Below, piece after piece: positions 26,236 through 34,088 of a DNA stretch of 64,000 nt (its first letter is position 1; every line of letters starts with the position of its first letter). The translations under genes were made by a program, and so were the position numbers. The stretch comes from Bradyrhizobium sp. CB1015. GTDB taxonomy: Bacteria > Pseudomonadota > Alphaproteobacteria > Rhizobiales > Xanthobacteraceae. A model generated the notes under the pieces. The model made no database searches. It had not been told where the DNA came from and saw nothing but the letters and a program-made list of their open reading frames with translations. Where the stretch lies: assembly GCF_025200925.1 (NCBI RefSeq), contig NZ_CP104174.1, positions 3,472,001 through 3,536,000 of the forward strand, in the 5' to 3' direction.

Positions 26236-26429
26236 GCTGCCCTTACTGCCGGTCCGAAACTGCCGAGGGTGCGCTGGTTTGCGCCTCGTGCGGGCGCGAC
26301 ATCGCCGTTCCCGCCACGCTGCTTGCCGAGCGCGACGATCTCTTGCGCAAGCGCGAGGATCTGCGCGATGAACTGAAACGGGCCAGAGACGAGATCGAAA
26401 CGATCATGAGACGAAGGAAGTCGCGCTAG
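26232..26429 (+). CDS. 65-residue zinc-ribbon/coiled-coil protein
   Basis: Starts with GTG at 26232, overlapping the stop of the previous gene (GTGA). Two CxxC motifs (C3/C6 in CPYC and C17/C20 in CASC) make a zinc ribbon, followed by a charged helix (ERDDLLRKREDLRDELKRAR) likely to form a coiled coil. No signal peptide, so it is cytoplasmic. The next gene has the same ribbon fused to membrane helices. No specific family recognised. Its position between a secreted protein and a membrane protein makes it part of the CHAT operon. Confidence 0.75.
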   Translation: MSCPYCRSETAEGALVCASCGRDIAVPATLLAERDDLLRKREDLRDELKRARDEIETIMRRRKSR

Positions 26430-26431
26430 CG

Positions 26432-27196
26432 ATGGAGTGCCCGTTCTGCGCCGAGACGATCAAGGACGAAGCCATCGCGTGCAAGCATTGCTCGCGGGAC
26501 TTGCGCGTCGTACGGCCGACGCTTCTCGAGATCGACGAGATCGTTGCCGAGCTGGACAAGCTCAGGCGCGATCTCGATCGCGTCAACGTCCGTCTCGAGC
26601 GCTACAACAATCCGTTGCGCTACTACGGAACGCATGCGGTGCTCTATGTCGCGATTCCATCCCTGCTGCTGGTGATCGCGCATGTGCTTGTGACCATCAC
26701 CTTCAACCTGTCGCCGATCCCGCTTCGGATCGCGTCGATCGCCGTACCGCTCTTGTTCGGATTCGTTGCCTATCCGCTGCACCGGGTCTACGTCCTGACG
26801 GCCTTCGTGCTCGCGTTTCTCACCGCGAGTGTCAGCATCCTGGCGATGCTGACGATCACCGGGATCCACGATCACGTTCCGATCCTTCCAGCGGTATGGA
26901 TCGAATGGCGTGAGGTGTTCGAATATGGCGCCAGTATCCTGCTCGCCTTCGTCTCGGGTAACATTCTCAGCGTCGTGATCTTCCAGATATTGCCGCGCGT
27001 GCTGACCCAGGGCGGCAAGCCGAACGCGTTCGCCTTCCGCATGGCGCGTCTATTGGGCCAGCATGTCGGCGAGGAGCAGCTGCGCCGTCGCGCCCGCTTG
27101 ATCCAGGATCTCATGCAGACAGTGGGACCACTGGCCGGCGTTGCCGCGACCGCTGTCGGCTCGATCTATGCCGGCTTGAAGGGCTTGCTGGGATAG
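26432..27196 (+). CDS. Zinc-ribbon membrane protein of the CHAT operon
   Basis: A 254-residue protein with an N-terminal double-CxxC zinc ribbon (CPFC at residues 3-6 and CKHC at 17-20), then a coiled-coil helix (IVAELDKLRRDLDRVNVRLE). Four transmembrane helices follow (AVLYVAIPSLLLVIAHVLVT, IAVPLLFGFVAYPLHRVYVL, LTAFVLAFLTASVSILAMLT, ILLAFVSGNILSVVIFQILP), and an amphipathic or hydrophobic C-terminus ends VGSIYAGLKGLLG. It begins two bases after the preceding stop. The ribbon presumably faces the cytoplasm. It could anchor the operon products at the membrane (inference). No named family recognised. Confidence 0.75.
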   Translation: MECPFCAETIKDEAIACKHCSRDLRVVRPTLLEIDEIVAELDKLRRDLDRVNVRLERYNNPLRYYGTHAVLYVAIPSLLLVIAHVLVTITFNLSPIPLRIASIAVPLLFGFVAYPLHRVYVLTAFVLAFLTASVSILAMLTITGIHDHVPILPAVWIEWREVFEYGASILLAFVSGNILSVVIFQILPRVLTQGGKPNAFAFRMARLLGQHVGEEQLRRRARLIQDLMQTVGPLAGVAATAVGSIYAGLKGLLG

Positions 27197-27226
27197 CTCA
27201 ACTGCATCTCAGGCGCGCTTACCAGG

Positions 27227-27628
27227 CTATCGCGCTTCCACTACTTCGCCGTCTTCCTTCACGAAACGGCCGACCGGAGCGTCCAGGAGCTCGATCACGG
27301 CTTCCGACGGCCGGCACAAGCGCGTGCCCTTGGGCGTCACCACGATCGGACGGTTGATGAGAATCGGATGGGCGATCATGAAGTCGAGGAGCTGGTCGTC
27401 GCTCCATTTGGGATCGTCCAGGCCGAGCTCCTTGTAAGGCGTTCCCTTCTCGCGCAGCAGCGCGCGGACCGGAATCCCCATGGCCGCGATCAGCTCCTTG
27501 AGCTTGTCCCGCGAGGGCGGCGTCCTGAGATATTCGACGACGACGGGCTCGACGCCGCTCTGCCGGATCATCGCCAGCGTGTTGCGCGAGGTGCCGCAGG
27601 CGGGGTTGTGATAGATCGTGACGGTCAT
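27227..27628 (-). CDS. arsC: Arsenate reductase (glutaredoxin type)
   Basis: A 133-residue ArsC of the E. coli plasmid R773 type, which reduces arsenate to arsenite with glutathione and glutaredoxin. The catalytic Cys is C11 in NPACGTSRNTL. The three arginines equivalent to R60, R94 and R107 of R773 ArsC are at R59, R93 and R106. Length is normal. The ATG overlaps the stop of aqpS by four bases, so arsR-aqpS-arsC is one coupled operon. It is convergent with the CHAT operon (30-base gap). Confidence 0.96.
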   Translation of the reverse strand: MTVTIYHNPACGTSRNTLAMIRQSGVEPVVVEYLRTPPSRDKLKELIAAMGIPVRALLREKGTPYKELGLDDPKWSDDQLLDFMIAHPILINRPIVVTPKGTRLCRPSEAVIELLDAPVGRFVKEDGEVVEAR

Positions 27629-28326
27629 CGAACTGTCTCCGTGATTGCGACCGAGGCGGACGCGCGTGAGCGTCCGAGCAGCCAGTTCATCAGCAGCATG
27701 CCGGCGAACGCTCCGCACAGCTCGGCAATGATGAAGCCGGGCAGGTCGGCGGGACGAATCCCCGAGAACGTGTTGGTCAGGGACCTCGCAATGGCCACGG
27801 CCGGATTGGCAAACGAGGTGGAGGCCGTGAACCAATAGGCCGCGGTGATGTAGAGGCCCACCAGCCAAGGCACGGCCGTCCGCTGAAACCGGATGCCGGC
27901 CAGGATCGTCGCGACCAGCCCGAACGCGGCCACCGCTTCGGCGAACCATTGCGGCCCTCCGGTTCGGACCTTCGTCGAGAGGTCGAGCAGCGGCAGGCCG
28001 AACATCAGATGCGCCACCACCGTTCCCGCAATGCCGCCGGCGATCTGCGCAACAATATAGAACGCAGCCTCGTATCCCGGCAGCTCGCGCCGGCCGGTGA
28101 AGACGAGCGTCACTGCGGGATTGAAGTGTGCGCCGGAGATCGGGCCGAGCACCGTGATCAGGACGACCAGGATGGCGCCGGTCGGCAAGGTGTTGCAGAG
28201 CAGCGCAAGCGCGACGTCCTTGGTCAGCGTTTCCGCCATGATGCCGGAGCCGACCACGGTGGCGACGAGAATACCCGTGCCGAGCGCTTCGGCCGCGAGG
28301 CGCCGCGAGAGATCGAAATTGTCCAT
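27625..28326 (-). CDS. aqpS: Aquaglyceroporin-type arsenite channel (AqpS-like)
   Basis: A 233-residue MIP-family channel with six membrane helices and two half-helix NPA boxes (AHFNPAVTLVF and SFANPAVAIARS). In Sinorhizobium an AqpS protein replaces the efflux pump ArsB and lets arsenite made by ArsC leave the cell. The same setting is seen here, between arsR and arsC, with no arsB or acr3 gene in view. ATG 28324-28326 overlaps the arsR stop; an in-frame extension further upstream lies inside arsR and is not used. Confidence 0.92.
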   Translation of the reverse strand: MDNFDLSRRLAAEALGTGILVATVVGSGIMAETLTKDVALALLCNTLPTGAILVVLITVLGPISGAHFNPAVTLVFTGRRELPGYEAAFYIVAQIAGGIAGTVVAHLMFGLPLLDLSTKVRTGGPQWFAEAVAAFGLVATILAGIRFQRTAVPWLVGLYITAAYWFTASTSFANPAVAIARSLTNTFSGIRPADLPGFIIAELCGAFAGMLLMNWLLGRSRASASVAITETVR

Positions 28327-28685
28327 CAGCCGACTCGCTCCTTTCGTTTTGGCGAGCAGCACGATTGCAAGGTCTCGACGACGGGGTCGCAAACTTCCGG
28401 CCGTCCGCCGCAGCAATCGCGCAGCAGGAAGACCGCGACGTCGCGAAATTCGCCGAGGTTGGCGCGATAGACGATCGAGCGGCTATGCCGTTCGGAAGAC
28501 ACGAGGCGGGCGCGGCTCAGAATCGACAGATGCGCCGACAGCGTGTTTTGCGGGACTTCCAAGAGGCGGGCTAGATCGCCGGCCGCAAGACCCTCAGGTT
28601 CGTGCCTGACCAGCGTCCGGAACGCCTCCAGACGGGTCGGTTGAGATAGCGCGGCGAGCGCCAGAACGGCTTGCTCTGCTTCCAT
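28326..28685 (-). CDS. arsR: ArsR family repressor of the arsC operon
   Basis: A 119-residue winged-helix repressor. HTH region: EGLAAGDLARLLEVPQNTLS followed by AHLSILSRARLVSSERH. The C-terminus has vicinal cysteines (C91, C92 and C99, spacing CC-x6-C, plus C109/C110), a plausible arsenite-binding site near the dimer interface. It is the first gene of arsR-aqpS-arsC and should repress its own promoter, which lies in the 28686-28812 gap shared with the divergent regulator gene. Confidence 0.9.
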   Translation of the reverse strand: MEAEQAVLALAALSQPTRLEAFRTLVRHEPEGLAAGDLARLLEVPQNTLSAHLSILSRARLVSSERHSRSIVYRANLGEFRDVAVFLLRDCCGGRPEVCDPVVETLQSCCSPKRKERVG

Positions 28686-28761
28686 ATATCCAGATTTATG
28701 GAATTATTGGGGCCTAGTCAATCGGAAACCTCCGGCATGGCGCGAGCTAAAATTTCGAATA

Positions 28762-28769
28762 TTCTAGAA
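28762..28769. promoter_or_regulatory. Candidate ArsR operator (TTCTAGAA) between the two arsR genes
   Basis: Perfect eight-base palindrome TTCTAGAA within AATATTCTAGAAATAT (an imperfect 16-base dyad, 28758-28773). The same TTCTAGAA occurs at 29155-29162, before the flavoprotein gene. The location upstream of the plus-strand ArsR gene fits autoregulation. Inference from position and symmetry only. Confidence 0.6.
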
Positions 28770-28812
28770 ATATCGTTTGACGGTCGCTATGCACGGGCGC
28801 ATTGTGGCGCTC

Positions 28813-29130
28813 ATGAAGATCGACGACGCAGCAGCACGCCTGGAAGCCCTCGGAAATCGGACCCGCCTGCAGATTTATCGTGCGCTGGTTCGGGCCGGGC
28901 ACGCAGGCATGCCGGTCGGCCGCCTGCAGGACAAGCTGAAGATCCCGGCGTCGACGCTGTCGCACCACATTAAGACGCTGGTCGCGGTCGAACTGGTCAG
29001 TCAGAGCAGGGAATCGACGACCCTGATCTGTCGCGCCAATTTCGACGCCATGCGCGGGCTGGTCGACTTCCTGGCCTCGGAGTGCTGTGCGGAAGAAGCG
29101 GGATGCAAGACTGCGCAGACCGCAGCCTGA
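28813..29130 (+). CDS. Second ArsR/SmtB family regulator
   Basis: A 105-residue ArsR-type winged-helix protein (DDAAARLEALGNRTRLQIYR at the start; IPASTLSHHIKTLVAVELVS is the recognition helix and wing). The C-terminus has C91, C92 and C98 (CC-x5-C), the same spacing as the arsenite site described for Acidithiobacillus ferrooxidans ArsR. It is the first gene of the plus-strand monooxygenase-MFS set. The start is uncertain: ATG 28813 fits the family, while ATG 28789 and TTG 28777 are in frame upstream. A gap of 48 bases with an operator-like TTCTAGAA separates it from the flavoprotein gene. Confidence 0.85.
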   Translation: MKIDDAAARLEALGNRTRLQIYRALVRAGHAGMPVGRLQDKLKIPASTLSHHIKTLVAVELVSQSRESTTLICRANFDAMRGLVDFLASECCAEEAGCKTAQTAA

Positions 29131-29154
29131 TTCATTTGACCATTTATTCCATAA

Positions 29155-29162
29155 TTCTAGAA
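29155..29162. promoter_or_regulatory. Candidate ArsR operator before the flavoprotein gene
   Basis: TTCTAGAA palindrome identical to that at 28762-28769, 17 bases upstream of the flavoprotein start and followed by AGGATGGAG, its ribosome binding site. Probably a second operator for the regulator encoded just upstream. Inference from the shared word. Confidence 0.55.
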
Positions 29163-29178
29163 GGATGGAGATTTCGAA

Positions 29179-30585
29179 ATGGACAAGACGGTAGCGATCA
29201 TCGGGGCGGGGCCGGTCGGCCTCGCAGCCGCCGCTCATGTGCTCGAACGCGGCATGTCCCCTGTCGTGCTCGAAGCCGGACCCGAGGCCGGGCATGCGGT
29301 GCGGCAATGGCAGCACGTCCAGCTCTTCTCGCCGTGGGAATACAACGTCGACAAGGCCGCGGCGGGTCTGCTTGCGCCGACGGGATGGAATTCGCCGGAC
29401 CCGAGCTCCTATCCGACGGGCGGCGAACTGATCGACCGCTATCTCGCGCCGCTGGCGACGCGAACGCCGCTGCGCGAGACGATCCGGACCTCGAGCCGCG
29501 TCACGGCGATCAGCCGCGCCGGCTTCGACAAGGCGAAGACCAAGGGGCGAGGCCGAGCGCCGTTCGAAATCCGCTACCGGAACGGCAAAGGCGACGAGGT
29601 GCTGCGCGCCGATGCCGTCATCGACATCTCCGGCACGTGGTTCTCGCCCAATCCCGCCGGCAGCGACGGTCTGCCGGCGTTCGGCGAACGCGAATGCGCC
29701 GGCCGCATCGCCTATGGCATGCCGGCCGTGCGCGGCTCCGCTCGCGGCAGATATGCGGGCAAGACCGTGGCCGTGCTCGGTGCCGGCCATTCCGCGCTGG
29801 GCACGCTGATCGATCTCGCGCAGCTCGCCGAGGAGGCGCCCGGCACCAGGCCCGTTTGGCTGTTGCGCGGCGACGACCCGGCAAAGGCCTTTGGCGGCGG
29901 CCGCAACGACAAGCTTGCGGCGCGCGGCGAGCTGGGCGCAGCCTTCGCCGCGCTCGTGACCGCCGGAAAGATCGCGGTCGAGACCGGCTTCGGCGTCACT
30001 CACATTTCGGAGCGCGAAGGCCGCCTCAGGATTTCGGCAGGCGCCGGCTCTGCTGCGCGGAGTGTCGTTGCCGATGAGCTGGTGGTGTCGACCGGCTTCC
30101 GGCCCGATCTCTCGTTCCTGTCAGAGCTGCGGCTGCGGCTCGATCCGGCGATCGAGGCGCCCCTCGCGCTCGCGCCGCTCATCGACCCCAACGAGCATAG
30201 CTGCGGAACGGTGCGGCCTCACGGCGCGCGCGAGCTGGCGCATGATGAGCCGGGCTTCTATCTTGCCGGCATGAAATCCTACGGCCGGGCGCCGACTTTC
30301 CTGATGATGACCGGCTACGAGCAGGTCCGCTCGATCGTCGCCGACATCGCCGGCGACAAGAAGGCCGCGGCACGGGTCGAGCTCGTGCTGCCGGAGACCG
30401 GCGTCTGCACACGCGGCAGCGTGGCGTCCGCCGCCGCGGCGGGATGCTGCGGCGGCCCGGCCAAGGCCGAACCCTCCAAGGCCGAACCCTCCAAGGCCGA
30501 ACCCTCCAAGGCCGAACCCTCGGCCTGCTGTGCCGCCGATGAATCCGCCAGGAAAGCGGGCGGTGCGGGGTGCGGTTGCTCATGA
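29179..30585 (+). CDS. Flavoprotein monooxygenase of the arsenic locus (ArsO-like), Cys-rich repeat tail
   Basis: A 468-residue FAD/NAD(P)-binding protein. The FAD motif is AIIGAGPVGLAAAAHVLERG near the N-terminus and the NAD(P) motif is GKTVAVLGAGHSALGTLIDL around residue 200, as in flavin-containing monooxygenases. Such genes are found in arsenic islands (often named arsO) with uncertain reactions on organic or trivalent arsenic. The C-terminal extension holds CC at 423-424, four KAEPS repeats at 429-448, CC at 450-451, then CGC at 465-467. Its start is preceded by AGGATGGAG, and its stop overlaps the first MFS gene (ATGA at 30582-30585). Confidence 0.85.
   Translation: MDKTVAIIGAGPVGLAAAAHVLERGMSPVVLEAGPEAGHAVRQWQHVQLFSPWEYNVDKAAAGLLAPTGWNSPDPSSYPTGGELIDRYLAPLATRTPLRETIRTSSRVTAISRAGFDKAKTKGRGRAPFEIRYRNGKGDEVLRADAVIDISGTWFSPNPAGSDGLPAFGERECAGRIAYGMPAVRGSARGRYAGKTVAVLGAGHSALGTLIDLAQLAEEAPGTRPVWLLRGDDPAKAFGGGRNDKLAARGELGAAFAALVTAGKIAVETGFGVTHISEREGRLRISAGAGSAARSVVADELVVSTGFRPDLSFLSELRLRLDPAIEAPLALAPLIDPNEHSCGTVRPHGARELAHDEPGFYLAGMKSYGRAPTFLMMTGYEQVRSIVADIAGDKKAAARVELVLPETGVCTRGSVASAAAAGCCGGPAKAEPSKAEPSKAEPSKAEPSACCAADESARKAGGAGCGCS
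30463..30522 (+). repeat. Four tandem 15-base units inside the flavoprotein gene
   Basis: The unit AAGGCCGAACCCTCC occurs four times in a row (the last ends TCG). Each encodes Lys-Ala-Glu-Pro-Ser. The near-identity at DNA level suggests recent expansion by slippage or unequal exchange, so copy number may vary between strains. Confidence 0.95.
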
Positions 30586-31757
30586 GCCGAGGCACTGCCG
30601 GCCCGCTCACCGTCGTCGTCGCGCTCGGCACCGCGCAGACCATCGCGTGGGCGTCGAGCTACTATCTTCCTGCGATCCTGGCCGCGCCGATCGCGGGCGA
30701 TCTCGGTCTTGCGCCGACTTACGTGTTCGGCGCGTTGTCGGGAGCGCTCATCATCTCCGGCCTGATTGGTCCGAGAGTTGGGCACGCCATCGATACGTTC
30801 GGTGGGCGCAGCCTGCTTGCCGTCTCGAACCTCGTTTTGGCGGCTGGCTTGCTGCTGCTGTCCGTGGCCTATGGCGTAGCGGTGCTGATCACAGCCTGGG
30901 TCCTGCTCGGGATCGGCATGGGCATGGGCCTCTATGAAGCCGCCTTCGCGACGCTTGCGCGCATTTACGGCGCCAATGCGCGACGAACGATCACCGGCAT
31001 CACCCTGATCGCCGGTTTCGCCAGCACACTCGGCTGGCCGCTCACGACCTGGCTCGCCACGGAGTACGGCTGGCGCGCGGCCTGCCAGCTATGGGCGGTG
31101 ATCCACATCGGCCTTGCCTTGCCGCTCAACCTTTCGCTGCCCCGTGCCGCTCCACTGAATCAGGAGGCCGGTCCGAGCACGGGCGCAAGCCAGCAATCCG
31201 GCGGTCAGAGCGAAACCTTCGCAATGATGCTGCTGGCGTACATGTTTGCGGCCGCGAGTTTTGTCAGCTCCGGAGTCTCGGCCATTCTGCCCACCATGCT
31301 GGTTGCGTTCGGCGCCACGCCGGCACAGGCGTTGCTGGCGGGAGCATTGGTCGGACCCGCGCAAGTCGGCGCCCGTCTTCTGGAAGCAGGATGGCTTGGC
31401 CGGTTTCATCCGCTGCTGTCGGCGAGGCTCGCCATGCTCATGAATCCGATCGGGGTGCTTGCGCTGGTCGCGGGCGGCCCTTTGCTCGCACCGGTGTTCA
31501 CGGTGCTGTATGGCGCCGGTAACGGCATCATCACCATTGCCCGCGGGACGCTGCCGTTGGCGCTGTTTGGGCCCGTAGGTTTCGGCAGGCGGGTCGGGAT
31601 GATTTCGGTGCCTTCGAGGGCAACGGGCGCTTTCGCGCCCCTTGCGCTGGGATTGATGGTGGAGCATCTCGGCAGCAGCGCGCTCTGGATCGGCGCGCTG
31701 GCCTCGGTCTCTGCGTTCTTCGCGCTTCTGCTGCTTCGTGGGGATCAGACGACATGA
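30582..31757 (+). CDS. MFS transporter of the arsenic locus (first)
   Basis: A 391-residue major facilitator protein with about twelve transmembrane segments. It starts at ATG 30582, overlapping the flavoprotein stop, which implies coupling and a shared function, such as export of the oxidised product or of arsenic/antimony compounds. Features: SRGTAGPLTVVVALGTAQTI at the N-terminus, a GMGMGLYEAAFATLARIYG loop, and RAAPLNQEAGPSTGASQQSG as the central cytoplasmic loop. The substrate cannot be read from the sequence; an ArsK-type role is possible but not shown. Confidence 0.82.
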   Translation: MSRGTAGPLTVVVALGTAQTIAWASSYYLPAILAAPIAGDLGLAPTYVFGALSGALIISGLIGPRVGHAIDTFGGRSLLAVSNLVLAAGLLLLSVAYGVAVLITAWVLLGIGMGMGLYEAAFATLARIYGANARRTITGITLIAGFASTLGWPLTTWLATEYGWRAACQLWAVIHIGLALPLNLSLPRAAPLNQEAGPSTGASQQSGGQSETFAMMLLAYMFAAASFVSSGVSAILPTMLVAFGATPAQALLAGALVGPAQVGARLLEAGWLGRFHPLLSARLAMLMNPIGVLALVAGGPLLAPVFTVLYGAGNGIITIARGTLPLALFGPVGFGRRVGMISVPSRATGAFAPLALGLMVEHLGSSALWIGALASVSAFFALLLLRGDQTT

Positions 31758-31790
31758 GTCCCCGTCCGATGGGAGGAGAACATTCGTAGC

Positions 31791-33005
31791 TTGCGCGGCT
31801 GGCCGCTGATCGCGGTGATGTGTATCGGCCAGCTCGGCAATCTGCTGCCGCACGTGACGTTGTCCGCGAACCTCGCCCAGCATCTGATGCCGGCGTGGGG
31901 GTTGTCCGCCGCCGAGGGCGGGATGATGGCGAGCGGCTACGCCTTTGGCTACATGCTGGCGGTGCCCGTGCTCACGACGCTGACCGATCGCATCGACGCA
32001 CGGCTCGTGCTCCTCGGCGGCTCTGTCGTCAGCGGACTCGCGACCGTCGCGTTTGGCATCTTCGCGCAAGGCTTCTGGTCGGGGACCATCATCTGGTCGC
32101 TCGCCGGCCTTGGTTTTGCCGGTGCCTACATGCCCGGGCTCAAGGCACTGACGGACCGGTTGCCCGCCGGCGACACCTCGCGGGCGGTCACGCTCTACAC
32201 GTCGAGCTTCTCGGTGGGCGTCGGCCTGTCGTTCCTGATCGCGCAAGTCCTCGCCGACGGCTGGGGATGGCGGACCGCGTTTTACGTGACCGGCATCGGT
32301 CCGATCGCGATGGTGGTGGCGTGTCTCTTGATCGAGAGCCGCAGTCCCGCTCCAAGGCCAGGACGCCTGTTGAACTTTGCGCCCGTTTTCGCCAACCGCG
32401 AGGCATTAGGTTACATCTTCGGCTATGGCGCGCACTGCTTCGAGCTCTACGGCATTCGCACCTGGCTGGTGGGCTTCTGGACCTACGTCGTCGCGCATCA
32501 GGGCGCGCCCTCATGGCTGAGCCCGGTCCTGATGAGCTTCTGTTTTGCAGTGATCTCCATGCCGGCCAGCATCCTCGGTAACGAGGCCGCACTGAAGTTC
32601 GGACGACATCGGGCGATCACGGTAGTGATGATCGCTTCGGCCTGCGTTGCGCTCGTCATCGGCCTGAATGCGACGGCTCCGGCATGGGTGCTGGCGCTGC
32701 TGCTGATGATCTATGGCCTGACGGTGCCGGCGGATTCCGGTGCGTTGACGGCCGGCATGTCGGCTGCAGCAGTCCCGGAGCATCGCGGGGCGACTCTGGC
32801 CCTGCATTCGACCGTCGGGTTCGGCCTGTCGGCGATGGGCGCCTGGGGAACCGGGGTTGCCCTCGATGCCGCTGGTGGCCCCCAGAGTGCGGAGGGCTGG
32901 TTGCTGGCCTTCATCGTGCTCGCGGCCGGGATCGCACTCGGCCCGCTCGCGTTGCTATGGTCGCGGACGGCCCCGTCCGACGAGCTGGTATCGAGGTCGC
33001 AATAG
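31791..33005 (+). CDS. MFS transporter of the arsenic locus (second)
   Basis: A 404-residue transporter with about twelve membrane segments. It is not a close duplicate of its neighbour. Typical MFS loop: ATLTDRID-like sequence after TM2 (VLTTLTDRIDARLVLLGGSV). It starts at TTG 31791 with GGGAGGAGAA 10-20 bases before it. It sits 33 bases after the first MFS gene on the same strand, so it is probably part of the same transcript. The central loop ends GRLLNFAPVFANREALG. Substrate unknown. Confidence 0.8.
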   Translation: MRGWPLIAVMCIGQLGNLLPHVTLSANLAQHLMPAWGLSAAEGGMMASGYAFGYMLAVPVLTTLTDRIDARLVLLGGSVVSGLATVAFGIFAQGFWSGTIIWSLAGLGFAGAYMPGLKALTDRLPAGDTSRAVTLYTSSFSVGVGLSFLIAQVLADGWGWRTAFYVTGIGPIAMVVACLLIESRSPAPRPGRLLNFAPVFANREALGYIFGYGAHCFELYGIRTWLVGFWTYVVAHQGAPSWLSPVLMSFCFAVISMPASILGNEAALKFGRHRAITVVMIASACVALVIGLNATAPAWVLALLLMIYGLTVPADSGALTAGMSAAAVPEHRGATLALHSTVGFGLSAMGAWGTGVALDAAGGPQSAEGWLLAFIVLAAGIALGPLALLWSRTAPSDELVSRSQ

Positions 33006-33156
33006 GCGAGGCAGGATGCGGGCGATCGGCCTGACAGGCCTCGGAGCCTTGGTCACGAATGCTTGACCCCGATCAAAGAATGCTTTCGGCCGCAGACTAT
33101 GTTACTCAGGCTGCGTTGCGGTTCCAAAAGGTTTCCAAGAGGTTAAATCACATCTG

Positions 33157-33519
33157 ATGCGGATCGTGCGGACCATCCTGGCATTCGCCATCGCCATATC
33201 CCTGGCGATGCTGCCGGCTGGCGCGTCCGCATCCGACCTTATGATGTCGTCGGGTGACATGCAGGCGGCCATGCAGGTCGGCGGCGAGGCCGATGTGTCG
33301 ATGGACGATTGTTGTCCCGACATGAAGGGAACGGGCTCCGACAGCGGCTACAAGTGCGGGATGGGCTTCTGCTGTGTCGGCGGTACCGTCGCACTGGCGG
33401 ACGTTCGCCCCCTGGCTTTCGAATTCGTTGCCGTCGCGGCAGCGGAAACGGCTATTCCCGCCGATCAGGTCGTCGCCTCACGCGGCGGCAGTCCTCCCTT
33501 CCGGCCTCCTCGAATCTGA
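33157..33519 (+). CDS. Small secreted Cys/Met-rich protein of the copper locus
   Basis: A 120-residue protein with a signal peptide (IVRTILAFAIAISLAMLPAG, cleavage near ASA). A central segment carries metal-type ligands: Met-rich SDLMMSSGDMQAAMQV, then a DDCCPDM motif and KCGMGFCC. This composition suggests soft-metal binding. No family recognised with certainty. The location directly before the FixH-like and Cus-type efflux genes, on the same strand, suggests a periplasmic copper/silver chaperone or sensor (inference). Confidence 0.7.
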   Translation: MRIVRTILAFAIAISLAMLPAGASASDLMMSSGDMQAAMQVGGEADVSMDDCCPDMKGTGSDSGYKCGMGFCCVGGTVALADVRPLAFEFVAVAAAETAIPADQVVASRGGSPPFRPPRI

Positions 33520-33613
33520 TCTCTCCAAAGACGCGCGCGGGCAGGCCTGCGCGACGATGACTGATGTGCGCGTTCCTGCGTCACGGTCGAGATCAATTCA
33601 TGAGGACAGGACA

Positions 33614-34006
33614 ATGCTTTCCAAGTTCAGCACTGCGGCTGTTGCCGCCACCCTTTCGCTCGCCACTTCAGTCGCCCTGGCAGGCGCCGGCGATTACGCT
33701 TTCGAGCCGGTCAGTCCCGAGATGAAGAAGGGCGACGACGTCACGCTCGCCGTTCGCCTGACCAACAAGCAGACCGGCAAGCCGGTGCCGGACGCCGTCA
33801 TCTTCAAGACGCGCGTCGACATGGCTCCGGACGGCATGGCCGAGATGGAATCGGCGGTCGCACCGCTGCCGTCCAAGGAGCCGGGCGTCTACGCCTTCAA
33901 GACGGACCTGCCGATGGCCGGCCGCTATCAGGTCACGCTCTCGGCGAAGGTGCAGGGCGAGGCTGAGACGGTCACCGGCAAGGTCATCGTCAAGGCGACC
34001 AAGTGA
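33614..34006 (+). CDS. FixH/YtkA-like periplasmic protein
   Basis: A 130-residue protein with a signal peptide (LSKFSTAAVAATLSLATSVA cleaved near LAG). A beta-sandwich domain follows with MKKGDDVTLAVRLTNKQTGK, a DMAPDGMAEMESAVAPLPS segment and TDLPMAGRYQVTLSAKVQGE. This matches the YtkA-like/FixH family seen beside copper-handling genes. Start ATG 33614 has AGGACAGG upstream; the frame extends upstream without support. It lies 82 bases before the CusB-type gene. Confidence 0.82.
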   Translation: MLSKFSTAAVAATLSLATSVALAGAGDYAFEPVSPEMKKGDDVTLAVRLTNKQTGKPVPDAVIFKTRVDMAPDGMAEMESAVAPLPSKEPGVYAFKTDLPMAGRYQVTLSAKVQGEAETVTGKVIVKATK

Positions 34007-34088
34007 GCTTTCGGGCGCCGCGGGATGGCGCCCGAACTTCTCTTTCCCATTCACATGGACGCGCGCTCCGAGCGCGCGGTATCTGGCG

